Below are positions 1-6,567 of a stretch of 40,781 nucleotides of DNA, piece by piece (positions within the stretch are counted from its first letter, which is position 1; each line of letters begins with the position of its first letter). The position numbers and the translations under genes are program-made. The DNA comes from Candidatus Methanophagales archaeon (GTDB taxonomy: Archaea; Halobacteriota; Syntropharchaeia; Alkanophagales; Methanospirareceae). The DNA lies in NCBI GenBank assembly GCA_030612835.1, contig JAUWND010000004.1:1-40781 (forward strand). Reading direction: 5' to 3'. The notes below the pieces were generated by a model. That model was given only the letters and a program-made list of their open reading frames with translations, was not told the DNA's origin and searched no databases.

Positions 1-475
1 CATGCTTAGACAGTTCCGCTATGCTTTCCTCTGCAGGCTTGCCGGTCTTCCCAAACGGTTTTGTAATTATCAGCGTTTGCGATACACCAGGTGACGTGAG
101 TTCCCGTTTTAACGATGCCGACGCGGCTGAGAACGCAGTAACGCCCGGAACAAGTTCAAAATCAATATCCATAGACGAGAGGAAAGCCATCTGTTCCAGA
201 ATAGCGGAATAGAAGCTCAAATCGCCTGTATGGAGCCGCACTACTCGTTTTCCCGCTTTCGCAAACTCCGCGTACAGTGCAAATAAATCTTCCCTGGTCT
301 TTCCATAACTGTCTATCACTATCGCATCGCTCCGCGCATATTTCAAAATATCCCTGTGGACAAGTGAACCCGCATATAATACCACGTCCGCACTTTCTAG
401 TTCTCGCTTGCCTCTCAAGGTGAGCAGTTCCGGGTCACCCGGTCCCGCACCTACAAATACTACTTTCGTTTTCAT
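1..475 (-). CDS. cbiF: Cobalt-precorrin-4 C11-methyltransferase CbiF (3' end cut by window edge)
   Basis: This gene is not on the ORF track because it runs off the window. The reverse strand reads MKTKVVFVGAGPGDPELLTL and continues for about 158 residues to base 1. It is a tetrapyrrole methylase: GAGPGDPELLTL is the SAM-binding N-terminal loop, and YAGSLV, HTGDLSFYSA, VPGVTAFSAA and LTSPGVSQTLIIT match the CbiF/CobM branch. The enzyme methylates C11 of cobalt-precorrin-4 in the cytoplasmic anaerobic cobalamin route. The gene follows cbiL by 31 bases, and that gap is occupied by one end of the GxxExxY cassette. An alternative ATG lies two codons upstream (MVMKT). No strong Shine-Dalgarno motif is visible, so the cassette may have disturbed the original signal. 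The C-terminal third is outside the window. Confidence 0.93.
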   Translation of the reverse strand, partial: MKTKVVFVGAGPGDPELLTLRGKRELESADVVLYAGSLVHRDILKYARSDAIVIDSYGKTREDLFALYAEFAKAGKRVVRLHTGDLSFYSAILEQMAFLSSMDIDFELVPGVTAFSAASASLKRELTSPGVSQTLIITKPFGKTGKPAEESIAELSKH

Positions 476-485
476 AACCATAATT

Positions 486-931
486 AACCACAGATTACAC
501 AGATTTTCACAGGATTCTTCTTTTCACCTCCAAACTCTTTGTACCAAAGTTTAGTAATAAACCAACACGCATTTTGGTTGCCTTTAGATAATTTAATAAC
601 TGTGCTTCTTCAATTTCTGTTAAGCCCGATGTAGCTTTTATTTCTACTATTACTTTACTATCGACTATTAAATCAGGCTTATATTTTCTTGGGATTAATA
701 AGTCTTTGTAATAAATATCTAGCTCTTTTTGTCTCTCAAAATGGACCTTTTTCAAATTCAGCTCGTAACTTAACGCTTCTTCATAAACATATTCTAGGAA
801 ACCCGAGCCTAACTTGCGGTGAACTTCCATCGCTGCACCGATAATCTCTTGAGTTAGGTCCTTATAAAGCCACTTCCCCTTAGTATCACGCAGTTCCCCC
901 TTCTGTGTTAATCTCGTGTAATCTTGTGGTT
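486..931. mobile_element. GxxExxY cassette with terminal inverted repeats, inserted at the 3' end of cbiL
   Basis: The left end begins AACCACAGATTACACAGATT (from 486) and the right end, read from the opposite strand at 931, begins AACCACAAGATTACACGAGA. The two ends are imperfect inverted repeats of about 28 bases. Between them lies only the GxxExxY reading frame, opened into the cbiL frame. The same ends occur as gene-less pairs elsewhere in the window. I see no transposase inside, so mobility would have to be supplied in trans or by the nuclease-like protein itself (inference). Confidence 0.72.
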
Positions 932-1616
932 CCGTATCTATCGCCTTTTTTACGATAAGTGTGGAAAGATAGTGACGTGGTTCTTCTATCTCACTAACTT
1001 TTCCTGATATTAATTTTTGGTCCTCAAACCCGACCTTAACACATAGGATAGCCTTTTCACTGCCCAGTATATCCTCGATTTTATCCAGATCCTTTGGTTT
1101 GAGGAATATCAAAGAATCTGAGCTCTCTATTACTTGCATTGCGTTTTTTGCTTTTACGTCCGGAATAATAGAAACAATCTCCGTTCCTTCCACTAAGGGA
1201 ACCTGCGCAGTAGATGTGCAAGCTGAGAATGATGTCACGCCGGGAATTACTTCTACTTCCTCTACCAGGTCGTTGAAAACCTCTAAGAATCGGTAGAATG
1301 TGGAATACATGCTCGGGTCGCCCAGGGTGATGAATGCGGCAGTTTCACAGCTATTTCCTTTTGCCAATACCTCTTCTCGCGCCTTTTTCCAATACTGTTT
1401 TAGCTTAGCTCGGTCTTTCGTCATTGGGAATACAGGTTCAACCACAATACAATCCCGCTCTTTTATTACTTCTTCAACCGTGTGGAGCGCTCGACTCCGT
1501 TTAGCCTCGCTCGACCTCGGCGCTATTATCATATCCACGCCCTTGAGTATCTTATATGCTTTCAATGTGAGCAGTTCCGGGTCGCCTGGACCCACACCTA
1601 TTCCATATAGTTTCAT
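507..1616 (-). CDS. cbiL: Cobalt-precorrin-2 C20-methyltransferase CbiL fused to a GxxExxY nuclease-like domain
   Basis: Residues 1 to about 226 form a complete tetrapyrrole methylase of the CbiL type: GIGVGPGDPELLTL at the N-terminus, TLGDPSMYSTF, VIPGVTSFSAC, and a normal family ending near YLSTLIVKK. It would add the C20 methyl group to cobalt-precorrin-2. Residues about 247-369 are a different domain: a GxxExxY protein (G272-F-L-E-Y-V-Y278) with a PD-(D/E)xK-like signature (KPDLIV, then VEIK). The linker (EPQDYTRLTQK) is translated from an inverted-repeat end, and the stop codon lies in the matching end at 486-513. The insertion therefore removed the cbiL stop and created an in-frame fusion. 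CbiL alone is usually about 220-240 residues, so the extra ~140 residues are acquired. The gene overlaps cbiT by 4 bases. Assignment of both halves is confident; whether the fusion protein is active is unknown. Confidence 0.92.
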   Translation of the reverse strand: MKLYGIGVGPGDPELLTLKAYKILKGVDMIIAPRSSEAKRSRALHTVEEVIKERDCIVVEPVFPMTKDRAKLKQYWKKAREEVLAKGNSCETAAFITLGDPSMYSTFYRFLEVFNDLVEEVEVIPGVTSFSACTSTAQVPLVEGTEIVSIIPDVKAKNAMQVIESSDSLIFLKPKDLDKIEDILGSEKAILCVKVGFEDQKLISGKVSEIEEPRHYLSTLIVKKAIDTEPQDYTRLTQKGELRDTKGKWLYKDLTQEIIGAAMEVHRKLGSGFLEYVYEEALSYELNLKKVHFERQKELDIYYKDLLIPRKYKPDLIVDSKVIVEIKATSGLTEIEEAQLLNYLKATKMRVGLLLNFGTKSLEVKRRIL

Positions 1617-2203
1617 CTTTTCGCTCCATAGATTAGGAATACCGGATACGAGGGCGCGAGGGCGGTTTTACCGCCCAGGTCCTTGCCCTTGTTCAAGCAG
1701 ATATTCAGAACATTCGGATTGATACCCCTGCTTTTCAGTACATTCATGGATTCTACTACTGTCTCAAGCCGGACAGCGGCGATGATAATTCTGCCTCCGA
1801 GTTTCAAGTGCTTGAATACATTATCAAGCGATTTGTCAAGGTTATCCGTACCACCAAAGAAGATAACCTCAAAATTATGCGATAATTTGACATCTTCCAT
1901 TTCGCCTGATATGAGTTTGATTTGGTTATTTAAGCCGAAATCCGCTATGTTTCTTCTCGCTGTCTCAAAATTATCGTTATCCTTTTCCACTGCTGTGACG
2001 TCGCAACCTAACAGAGCGAATTCTATGGAAACGCTTCCTGAGCCGGTACCAACATCTAAAATCCGCTCGCCACCTTTTATCTGCGCCTTAGAAACGATAA
2101 TCGCTCTGATTTCTTCTCTCGTTAAGCCTGCTTTTGACCGTGAGAATAAACTATCTGGTATCCCGGGTGATTTGTATGGCCACTTCATTTCCTTTTGTTC
2201 CAT
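1613..2203 (-). CDS. cbiT: Cobalt-precorrin-6B (C15)-methyltransferase, decarboxylating, CbiT
   Basis: This is a class I SAM-dependent methyltransferase of about 196 residues, the usual size for stand-alone archaeal CbiT. It methylates C15 and decarboxylates the C12 acetate side chain in the anaerobic corrin pathway. Visible motifs are the family N-terminus WPYKSPGIPDSLF, the SAM motif ILDVGTGSGSVSIEFA, an acidic residue ending motif II (VTAVEKD) and LGGRIIIAAV. I chose the ATG at 2203 (MEQKEMKW) because homologues begin just before KWPYK; the ORF track start at 2227 would add eight residues. It overlaps cbiL by 4 bases, indicating translational coupling in one operon with cbiL and cbiF. A TATA-like GGTATTAAAT lies upstream on the same strand near 2271-2280. 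Confidence 0.92.
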   Translation of the reverse strand: MEQKEMKWPYKSPGIPDSLFSRSKAGLTREEIRAIIVSKAQIKGGERILDVGTGSGSVSIEFALLGCDVTAVEKDNDNFETARRNIADFGLNNQIKLISGEMEDVKLSHNFEVIFFGGTDNLDKSLDNVFKHLKLGGRIIIAAVRLETVVESMNVLKSRGINPNVLNICLNKGKDLGGKTALAPSYPVFLIYGAKR

Positions 2204-2227
2204 GTTCCGCCCATTTAATCCACGCAT

Positions 2228-2483
2228 TCCTTACTAACTAGCCTCTATTTTCTCAATTCTCTCTATTCACATTTAATACCTGCGTCTTACCAAATATTTT
2301 ACTTTCTTATATGTTTTTTCTTTTAGCACAGGCTAAATTTTCTTTTTTGTAAAAAGAAAAAGTGTTATGACGCCAGATAACGCGGATAATCGCCGCTAAA
2401 ACACTCGTCCATTCGCACCACCTTCACTACCTTTTCCTCTGTCTAAACCCTAATCCACTGGTAGTTCTTTGCAGTTATAGCCA
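2228..2483. other. Gap between cbiT and the small metal-transport-like pair
   Basis: The gap holds the hairpin repeat at 2314-2366 and a TATA-like box for cbiT. On the minus strand, directly overlapping the stop of the 107-residue ORF, a 13-codon ORF (MAITAKNYQWIRV) starts and soon ends. It could be a leftover of a third transport gene, but it is too short to identify. Confidence 0.4.
2314..2366. repeat. Dispersed hairpin repeat, copy 1
   Basis: This is an almost exact copy of a ~52-base sequence at 37623-37674 (both contain TTTTAGCACAGGCTAAATTT). It can fold: the T-rich left side pairs with AAAAGAAAAA on the right, and TAGC-ACAG-GCTA forms an inner stem-loop. It sits in the gap downstream of the 107-residue ORF and upstream of cbiT. 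Confidence 0.7.
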
Positions 2484-2807
2484 TTACTGCTCTTTATCCC
2501 CTCGCTCGTATTTCTTCTTCTGCTTCCAGCCCATATATGCCATTGCAACGCCTGCAATGCCTATTAAATACCCAAATCCTGCTATAATCCTCGAATATAA
2601 CGGCATTTCCGCGCTCGTTCCACCGGCTTCTGCAACGTCCTGACTTAAGTTTATCGTTGTTTCGCCTCTATGACCCGGCATGTGTGTTGCATTAACGACA
2701 ACTATCTTATGAACTACGTGCATACGGTGTGCGCTCACTACGCTTATGCAGAAACACGATAGAACTATGAGTACTACAAAAATACAAATCACCTGTTTCC
2801 CGTTCAT
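2484..2807 (-). CDS. Small secreted or membrane protein with an AHRMHV N-terminus, likely partner of the mini-CbiM
   Basis: This protein has 107 residues. Residues 1-26 are a signal peptide ending VVSA, so cleavage would expose a mature start rich in histidine (HRMHVVHKIV, then HMPGHRGE). Near the C-terminus is one membrane segment (about 75-95, IAGFGYLIGIAGVAMAYMGW) followed by a charged tail. An AH-R-x-HV start after a signal peptide recalls the small NikL/NikK-type partners of Nik/Cbi ECF metal transporters, but this protein is shorter than those I know. Its start overlaps the stop of the upstream mini-CbiM by 4 bases (ATGA), so the two are almost certainly co-translated. A role in cobalt or nickel binding or uptake is inferred from this context and the histidines, not shown. 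Confidence 0.6.
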   Translation of the reverse strand: MNGKQVICIFVVLIVLSCFCISVVSAHRMHVVHKIVVVNATHMPGHRGETTINLSQDVAEAGGTSAEMPLYSRIIAGFGYLIGIAGVAMAYMGWKQKKKYERGDKEQ

Positions 2808-2998
2808 TTCCCATCACCACCAAAACTTCCTATCAACTCTGGTTTAACCTTTACCAGAAAGGCAACGATAGAACCCGTAACTACTACTTCTATTCCTTTC
2901 TTTTTGCTCCACCAAATCGCTATCGCTATAAATACCACGGTTATTGCCCATCCTGCAGCCAATACCGGCGCAGATAGAACACCATCTGATATATGCAT
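2804..2998 (-). CDS. Mini CbiM/NikM-like protein (N-terminal segment only)
   Basis: This protein has 64 residues. The start MHISDGVLSAPVLAAGWAI closely matches the N-terminus of CbiM/NikM, where the free amino end with Met1-His2 helps to bind the metal ion in ECF-type cobalt/nickel permeases. A full CbiM has about 200 or more residues and several further membrane helices; here the ORF ends after the first helix and a short second hydrophobic segment. It is either a truncated remnant or a minimal stand-alone component. The 4-base overlap with the next gene and the lack of frameshifts favour a maintained coding unit. No CbiQ or CbiO gene is visible nearby. A TATA-like element (CTTAAATACC on the minus strand) lies about 40-50 bases upstream. 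Confidence 0.65.
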   Translation of the reverse strand: MHISDGVLSAPVLAAGWAITVVFIAIAIWWSKKKGIEVVVTGSIVAFLVKVKPELIGSFGGDGK

Positions 2999-3181
2999 TC
3001 CTTTTAATCACCCGAAGGAAGAGATGGTGTATCGGTATTTAAGCTTTTCTATTTTGTGTTTTCGGATTACAAGTGTTATTGGTTTGGCTAAGTATGGTGG
3101 CATAATGGCCAATATGCGATGGACTTGAGACAAAGGATACGCAGTTGGATTGATCGAATTCCACACAACTGCTACTCACTT
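2999..3181. other. Spacer upstream of mini-cbiM, no gene recognised
   Basis: Apart from the minus-strand promoter-like element of mini-cbiM (about 3035-3046), no convincing reading frame or repeat is seen. The sequence is the edge of the mobile island that follows. Confidence 0.4.
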
Positions 3182-3346
3182 CTATAAAACCGGTATTTTA
3201 CCGTTATCTTTGTACTGTTTGTACAATTGCTGAACTCTTCGCGGGCTTACCTCCTGCACGGCTGCAATTGAACTGCTGGGAGTTCCATGAGCCATTTCCC
3301 GTATGATCCACCGGATCTTTCTTTGATTGTGTCAGTCGTCTCATGT
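3182..3346 (-). pseudogene. Transposase N-terminal fragment (helix-turn-helix part, IS481/integrase-core type)
   Basis: The reverse strand, in a frame not listed on the track, reads RKIRWIIREMAHGTPSSSIA followed by AAVQEVSPRRVQQLYKQYKD and ends at a TAG (3182-3184) after GKIPVL. This pattern (WIIR-M-GTP, then a helix-turn-helix with VSxRRVQQLYK and GKIPVL) is the N-terminal DNA-binding part of archaeal IS481-like transposases. A complete protein would continue with a proline- and glycine-containing linker and a DDE core, which are absent. The listed ORF 3247..3666 on this strand is a frame artefact that only partly overlaps it. Confidence 0.6.
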
Positions 3347-3438
3347 AACTCAATCTGCTTATCTATGCACACCAAAAGCACGGGTAAAATAGATTTTTTG
3401 TTTATGGGCTTTATCAAAGTAGAATTCAATCTTATACT

Positions 3439-4659
3439 GTGAAGCCACGAATTATGCTTTCCGGCAATGGTGCTTTTGCACATTCCACCATGCAAATCCT
3501 TCGTGATAACGGAGCAGAAGTAAGCTGTTATCTTACCCGAGCTAATGGCAATTTTGGAGCATCTTCGGTTGGAAAAACTTGGATGCAAAGAGATCATCCT
3601 TCTCCTATTCCCATTATTCGAAAATGGAAACCCGATGTAATAATTCCCATGTCCATTGATTGGCATAATGAACCGTGGGTGACAGAGCTAAAAACACCTA
3701 TTTTTTCTCCCGTTGGAGAAGCAATAAAAATTGAACGTGATCGTGATTTCGCCCGTGCGTTATGCGAAGAATTTAACATTGCTTATCCTCAGACATATTT
3801 AGCAAAAAATAAATCGGCAGCTTTAGAAATTCTTAAAAATGATCCGCAACCATATGTAATCAAAAATCCCATTTGTTCTCCTAAAAGTCCGATTCATGCC
3901 ATTGTTTGTAAATCCGTAGAAGATACTTATGAGTGGTTGAATAGAGTTGATTTTTCGGAAGGCGTATTTTTACAGGAATATCTTGGTGCAGAAGAGATTG
4001 CCCATTTCGCTTTTGTTAGCAATGGGAATATTCAAAGCATTATGACGCATTGGGAATATAAACGCGCATTTACAGGAGATATGGGACCTATTGCTGGCGC
4101 ACCACTGGGCAGTCTGGTGGAACAAGATCTAAATGATAAATATGGCTTGATGCGCGAATTTATATTGCCGCTTCAGCCGTGGCTGGAAAAAACACACTTT
4201 TGCGGAATACTATCTGTAAGCGCGGTTAAAAAAAACAAAAGATGGTATGTAATTGAATACAATGTGCGAATCGGTGTAACGATCAATGCATTTATTTTAC
4301 AAATGCTTAAAAATCCGGCAGAGGTTATCATTGCTGTTGCAAGTGGCAGAAAAATTAAGCCGTCTTGGGATTACCCCCAAAAATGGGGCTGTTCACTTAC
4401 ACTTGCAGGTTACGGGTATCCATATCCATTGTCAGTAAAACCACCCAAATTACCTGTTTCACTTACTGCCACTTTGGATTGTGATTTGTGGTGGAATGAG
4501 GTAGATAAAACAGACAATGGATTATATACCTGCGGTCCTCGAATTGCGGAAGTGGCATCTCTTGCTAAAAATAAGCAAGACGCTGTAAGTATAGTATATA
4601 AAAACATTGAAAAAGTTCAATGTCTGGGGAGTTATTATCGCTTAGATATTGGGGGATAG
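3439..4659 (+). CDS. PurD-like ATP-grasp ligase, atypical
   Basis: This protein has 406 residues. The GTG start at 3439 is the first possible start after an in-frame stop and gives MKPRIMLSGNGAFAHSTMQI, like the glycinamide ribonucleotide synthetase (PurD) N-terminus. The ATP-grasp part is visible: YVIKNPICSPKSP, then VFLQEYLGAEEIAHFAFVSNG, then IEYNVRIGVTIN near residues 275-285. PurD normally has EFNVRFGDPE there; the GDPE metal/phosphate end is replaced, so the substrate may differ. A PurD-type C-terminal domain follows (GYGYPYPL). Codon use is more A/T-rich than the neighbours, and transposase remnants lie on both sides, which suggests transfer. No purine genes are adjacent. I regard it as an intact ligase of unknown substrate rather than the housekeeping PurD. 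Confidence 0.7.
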   Translation: MKPRIMLSGNGAFAHSTMQILRDNGAEVSCYLTRANGNFGASSVGKTWMQRDHPSPIPIIRKWKPDVIIPMSIDWHNEPWVTELKTPIFSPVGEAIKIERDRDFARALCEEFNIAYPQTYLAKNKSAALEILKNDPQPYVIKNPICSPKSPIHAIVCKSVEDTYEWLNRVDFSEGVFLQEYLGAEEIAHFAFVSNGNIQSIMTHWEYKRAFTGDMGPIAGAPLGSLVEQDLNDKYGLMREFILPLQPWLEKTHFCGILSVSAVKKNKRWYVIEYNVRIGVTINAFILQMLKNPAEVIIAVASGRKIKPSWDYPQKWGCSLTLAGYGYPYPLSVKPPKLPVSLTATLDCDLWWNEVDKTDNGLYTCGPRIAEVASLAKNKQDAVSIVYKNIEKVQCLGSYYRLDIGG

Positions 4660-4774
4660 GATAATAACCGTTCATGCGTGTTCGGATAAGAGGTTGACAT
4701 TCCAACTATTGATACTTTTTATATAGCATGAAAGCGATTATTTTACCTGATGAGCCAATATATGATACCAGATA

Positions 4775-5060
4775 ATGAAAATAGTAAGGATATATCCAGA
4801 AAGGACTTCGGAGGCTAAAATACTCCGATTGGGGCCCTGGCTCAGGGACTGTATCCTGCTCATCGACCGTGGGTAGTTCAAATACCGGTCCTTCAACAGA
4901 ATTGCAGGTTATGGTGGCTTTTTCGTTAGCAGGTCGAAAGGAAACGCTAATCCGTTGATTGTTTTGGCCAATCGAAAATGGCGAGGGAACGCGATAGATG
5001 TCGTGGGGCAGAAATATTCAAGGAATTTAAGAGCCACTATCGTATGGATCAGATACCAAG
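4775..5060 (+). pseudogene. IS4-type transposase fragment with internal stop
   Basis: From an ATG at 4775 the plus strand reads MKIVRIYPERTSEAKILRLG, then WLRDCILLIDRG, a TAG stop, and FKYRSFNRIAGYGGFFVSRS followed by NANPLI. The LLIDRGxFxYxxFxRI and GGxFVSRxKxNANP motifs are characteristic of the DDE core of IS4-family transposases. The stop replaces the aromatic residue expected after DRG. The N- and C-terminal parts of a full ~400-residue protein are missing, so this is a dead remnant, just downstream of the PurD-like gene. Confidence 0.68.
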
Positions 5061-5082
5061 TGCAAAACAAAAAAAAGTATAT

Positions 5083-5295
5083 AGACACAGATTAACACTA
5101 ATTAACGCAGATTATGGAAAGAATATAAACAGCGTGAGATAACCGAAAAGATAATTGGTGCTACCTACAAAGTACATAACACATTTGGTTCTGGGTTTTT
5201 GTTTTTTGAATCTCAAAGCAACCGGCAGGTCGGTAAGTTTAAAACGCGGTATAATAGATAAAAATAAATCCGTGCAATCTGTGTAAATCCGTGTC
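5083..5295 (+). pseudogene. Collapsed GxxExxY cassette between inverted-repeat ends
   Basis: The left end (GACACAGATTAACACTAATT, 5083) and right end (AAATCCGTGCAATCTGTGTA, about 5266) are inverted repeats of the same family as the cbiL cassette. Between them the plus strand reads KEYKQREITEKIIGATYKVH then NTFGSGFL, the N-terminal part of a GxxExxY protein. It jumps after a deletion and frame change to LNLKATGRSVSLKRGII, matching the C-terminal end of the intact copy (LLNYLKATKMRV, then LEVKRRIL). The central nuclease-like core is lost. The minus-strand ORF 5112..5318 on the track is antisense noise. Confidence 0.72.
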
Positions 5296-5351
5296 GGAAA
5301 TGTGTTGTTATAGGTCATTATTTATGTTGTGTCGTACTTAACCGAACACCT

Positions 5352-5495
5352 ATGAGAATCCTCCAGCGGGTTCGTAATGCCAATCCCGAAAACGCGAATC
5401 GAAACACGCATTTACGATCCAATTTTGGGCGCAATGGTCCATGTCCCTGTGGGTCGGGCAAAAAATATAAGAACTGTTGCGGCAGGCAGGCTTAA
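5352..5495 (+). CDS. 47-residue SEC-C motif peptide or gene remnant
   Basis: Too short for the ORF track. From ATG 5352 the frame gives [10 protein letters not shown] and ends with [19 protein letters not shown] followed by RQA and TAA. This is a perfect SEC-C motif (CPC...GKKYKNCC), a zinc-binding tail known from SecA and many small nucleic-acid-related proteins. The frame stays open upstream for at least another dozen codons without a clear ribosome site, so it may be the 3' stump of a longer lost gene. It lies in the mobile island between the collapsed GxxExxY cassette and the GGAGT repeat. Function unknown. Confidence 0.5.
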   Translation: MRILQRVRNANPENANRNTHLRSNFGRNGPCPCGSGKKYKNCCGRQA

Positions 5496-5635
5496 TAACT
5501 TTGCATATCTTCCATCCGGTTAACCTCCGACAACCAGGTATTTGGAATAAAACTGTTATAAGATAGTAATAATGTTAGGCAATTATCACTAACTGCATCT
5601 GGGGAAAAAAAAACGATGTTAGTTGTGTTTTTTAG

Positions 5636-5665
5636 GGAGTGGAGTGGAGTGGAGTGGAGTGGAGT
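5636..5665. repeat. GGAGT tandem repeat, six exact units
   Basis: Six head-to-tail copies of the pentamer GGAGT run from 5636 to 5665, preceded by TTTTTTAG and followed by AGATT. It is outside any gene I can support. The unit length is not a multiple of three and the array is perfect, which suggests recent slippage. Confidence 0.9.
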
Positions 5666-5827
5666 AGATTAGATGTATCCTGAAGAGGAGTTCAGAAATA
5701 GAGAGGGAATAACCTGTGTAGTGAACTTTTATCTATTGCTCTAGGCTAGGGACTTCATAGAAGCTCCTGGTACATTAGGGTTAATTTTGTAGCAGCTAGG
5801 CTAATTCATCACATTATATTAACACCT

Positions 5828-5872
5828 GTGGAAAAGGCAAATAGACGAAAAGAGGTTACAAGTCGTTATTTT
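5828..5872. repeat. Diverged direct repeat, copy 1
   Basis: Contains GAAAAGAGGTTACAAGTCGT, closely similar to GAAAAAAGGTTACGAGTCGT in the copy at 6568-6613, with further similarity upstream (GTGGAAAAGGCAAATAGA versus TTGCTGAAAAGACAAGTAGA). The two copies bracket the VapBC remnant, so they may be the borders of a former inserted segment. Confidence 0.55.
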
Positions 5873-6128
5873 TGAAAAATGGGCTTATAATACTGAGATA
5901 TATATGGCGCTATGGTAATGAAGGAGTTCAAGGTATAGTAGACTTTGTAAGACCAAGAATCATTTGGTCCAGCGTGCGATATGAAAGAGGTTTTTAGGTT
6001 AAAAGAAGGGCTAATCTCAATCAATGTAACCGGGCAACGTCTAAGGAGAGTGGTATATGGGAAAGCCGTACGTGCTCATTGAACAAGGGTGGTCGAAAGA
6101 TCTCTTCCAATTATACTGGTTTTGTAGG

Positions 6129-6336
6129 CTAATAGCTCACCACTTCGATCTCATCTATCCTTTCAAAGTGCTTAATATTCCTCGTAACGATCCTATTCTC
6201 GCCAAAAGAAAGAGCTATGGAGGCAATAAGGATATCCCTATCTTCGATCATTTTCGATGAACTCCTTTAGTTTTGCAATTGCACCAATATCTCTGCGATT
6301 TAGGTCGGCTATGAAAGACGTGTCGAGACAAACCAA
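6129..6336 (-). pseudogene. VapC-type PIN-domain toxin, internally deleted
   Basis: The TTG start at 6336 follows GAGGTGAT and the antitoxin stop by a few bases. The first frame reads VCLDTSFIADLNRRDIGAIA then KLKEFIENDRR and stops (6238-6240); LDTSF-AD is the PIN N-terminus with its first catalytic aspartate. The next frame continues MIEDRDILIASIALSFGENR, then IVTRNIKHFERI and EVVSY, the typical PIN C-terminal end. About 60 central residues of a ~130-residue VapC are missing and the halves are out of frame, so the toxin should be inactive. Confidence 0.72.
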
Positions 6337-6341
6337 AAAAA

Positions 6342-6482
6342 TCACCTCAATTTTAGCTTTTTACGCGTGTTTTCCTCAGCCGCATCAAGTAATGAGGCAT
6401 ATTCTTCGTCAGGCGTGCATTCCTCAATCCATTCGAGTAAAAGAGTGGCGTTTCCACTTTTTAATAATTGCTCAACTTTCAT
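6342..6482 (-). CDS. Probable VapB-like antitoxin (46 aa)
   Basis: Too short for the ORF track. The reverse strand from ATG 6482 reads MKVEQLLKSGNATLLLEWIE and ends TRKKLKLR. It is an acidic protein with a basic tail, placed a few bases upstream of the PIN remnant in the same direction, the classical antitoxin-toxin order. The stop is followed by the toxin start within 5 bases. I do not recognise the antitoxin subfamily; the call rests on position and size. With the toxin broken, the gene is probably a relic. Confidence 0.55.
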   Translation of the reverse strand: MKVEQLLKSGNATLLLEWIEECTPDEEYASLLDAAEENTRKKLKLR

Positions 6483-6567
6483 TTTGTTTCACTCAACTAA
6501 TATATAGTCATTCCAGGTATATTAATGCATGTCTATTTGATACGGGAAGTAATCGATTTTATTACAG

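Larger units (their letters stand above)
5496..6128. other. Non-coding stretch in the mobile island
   Basis: No gene is recognised here. It contains the GGAGT tandem repeat (5636-5665) and one copy of a diverged ~45-base direct repeat (5828-5872; other copy 6568-6613). The short plus-strand ORF 6057..6260 on the track is antisense to the VapC remnant and is not supported. Confidence 0.45.

Noticed and set aside
1683-2237. 184-residue plus-strand ORF opposite cbiT
   Set aside because: Antisense of a clear methyltransferase; no recognisable motif.
2200-3130. Cobalamin riboswitch in front of the cbi genes
   Set aside because: No B12-box or typical long leader is seen, and these riboswitches are rare in archaea.
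3247-3666. 139-residue minus-strand ORF
   Set aside because: Overlaps the PurD-like gene in antisense; only its end runs next to the transposase fragment, which is in another frame.
4860-4900. tRNA-like TpsiC arm (GGGTAGTTCAAATACC)
   Set aside because: No acceptor, D or anticodon arm can be formed around it; the plus-strand reading as an IS4 transposase fragment explains the sequence better.
5960-6110. Group II intron domain V-like sequence (GGGAAAGCCGTACGTGCTC)
   Set aside because: The characteristic catalytic triad and 34-base hairpin cannot be formed, and no reverse transcriptase is nearby.
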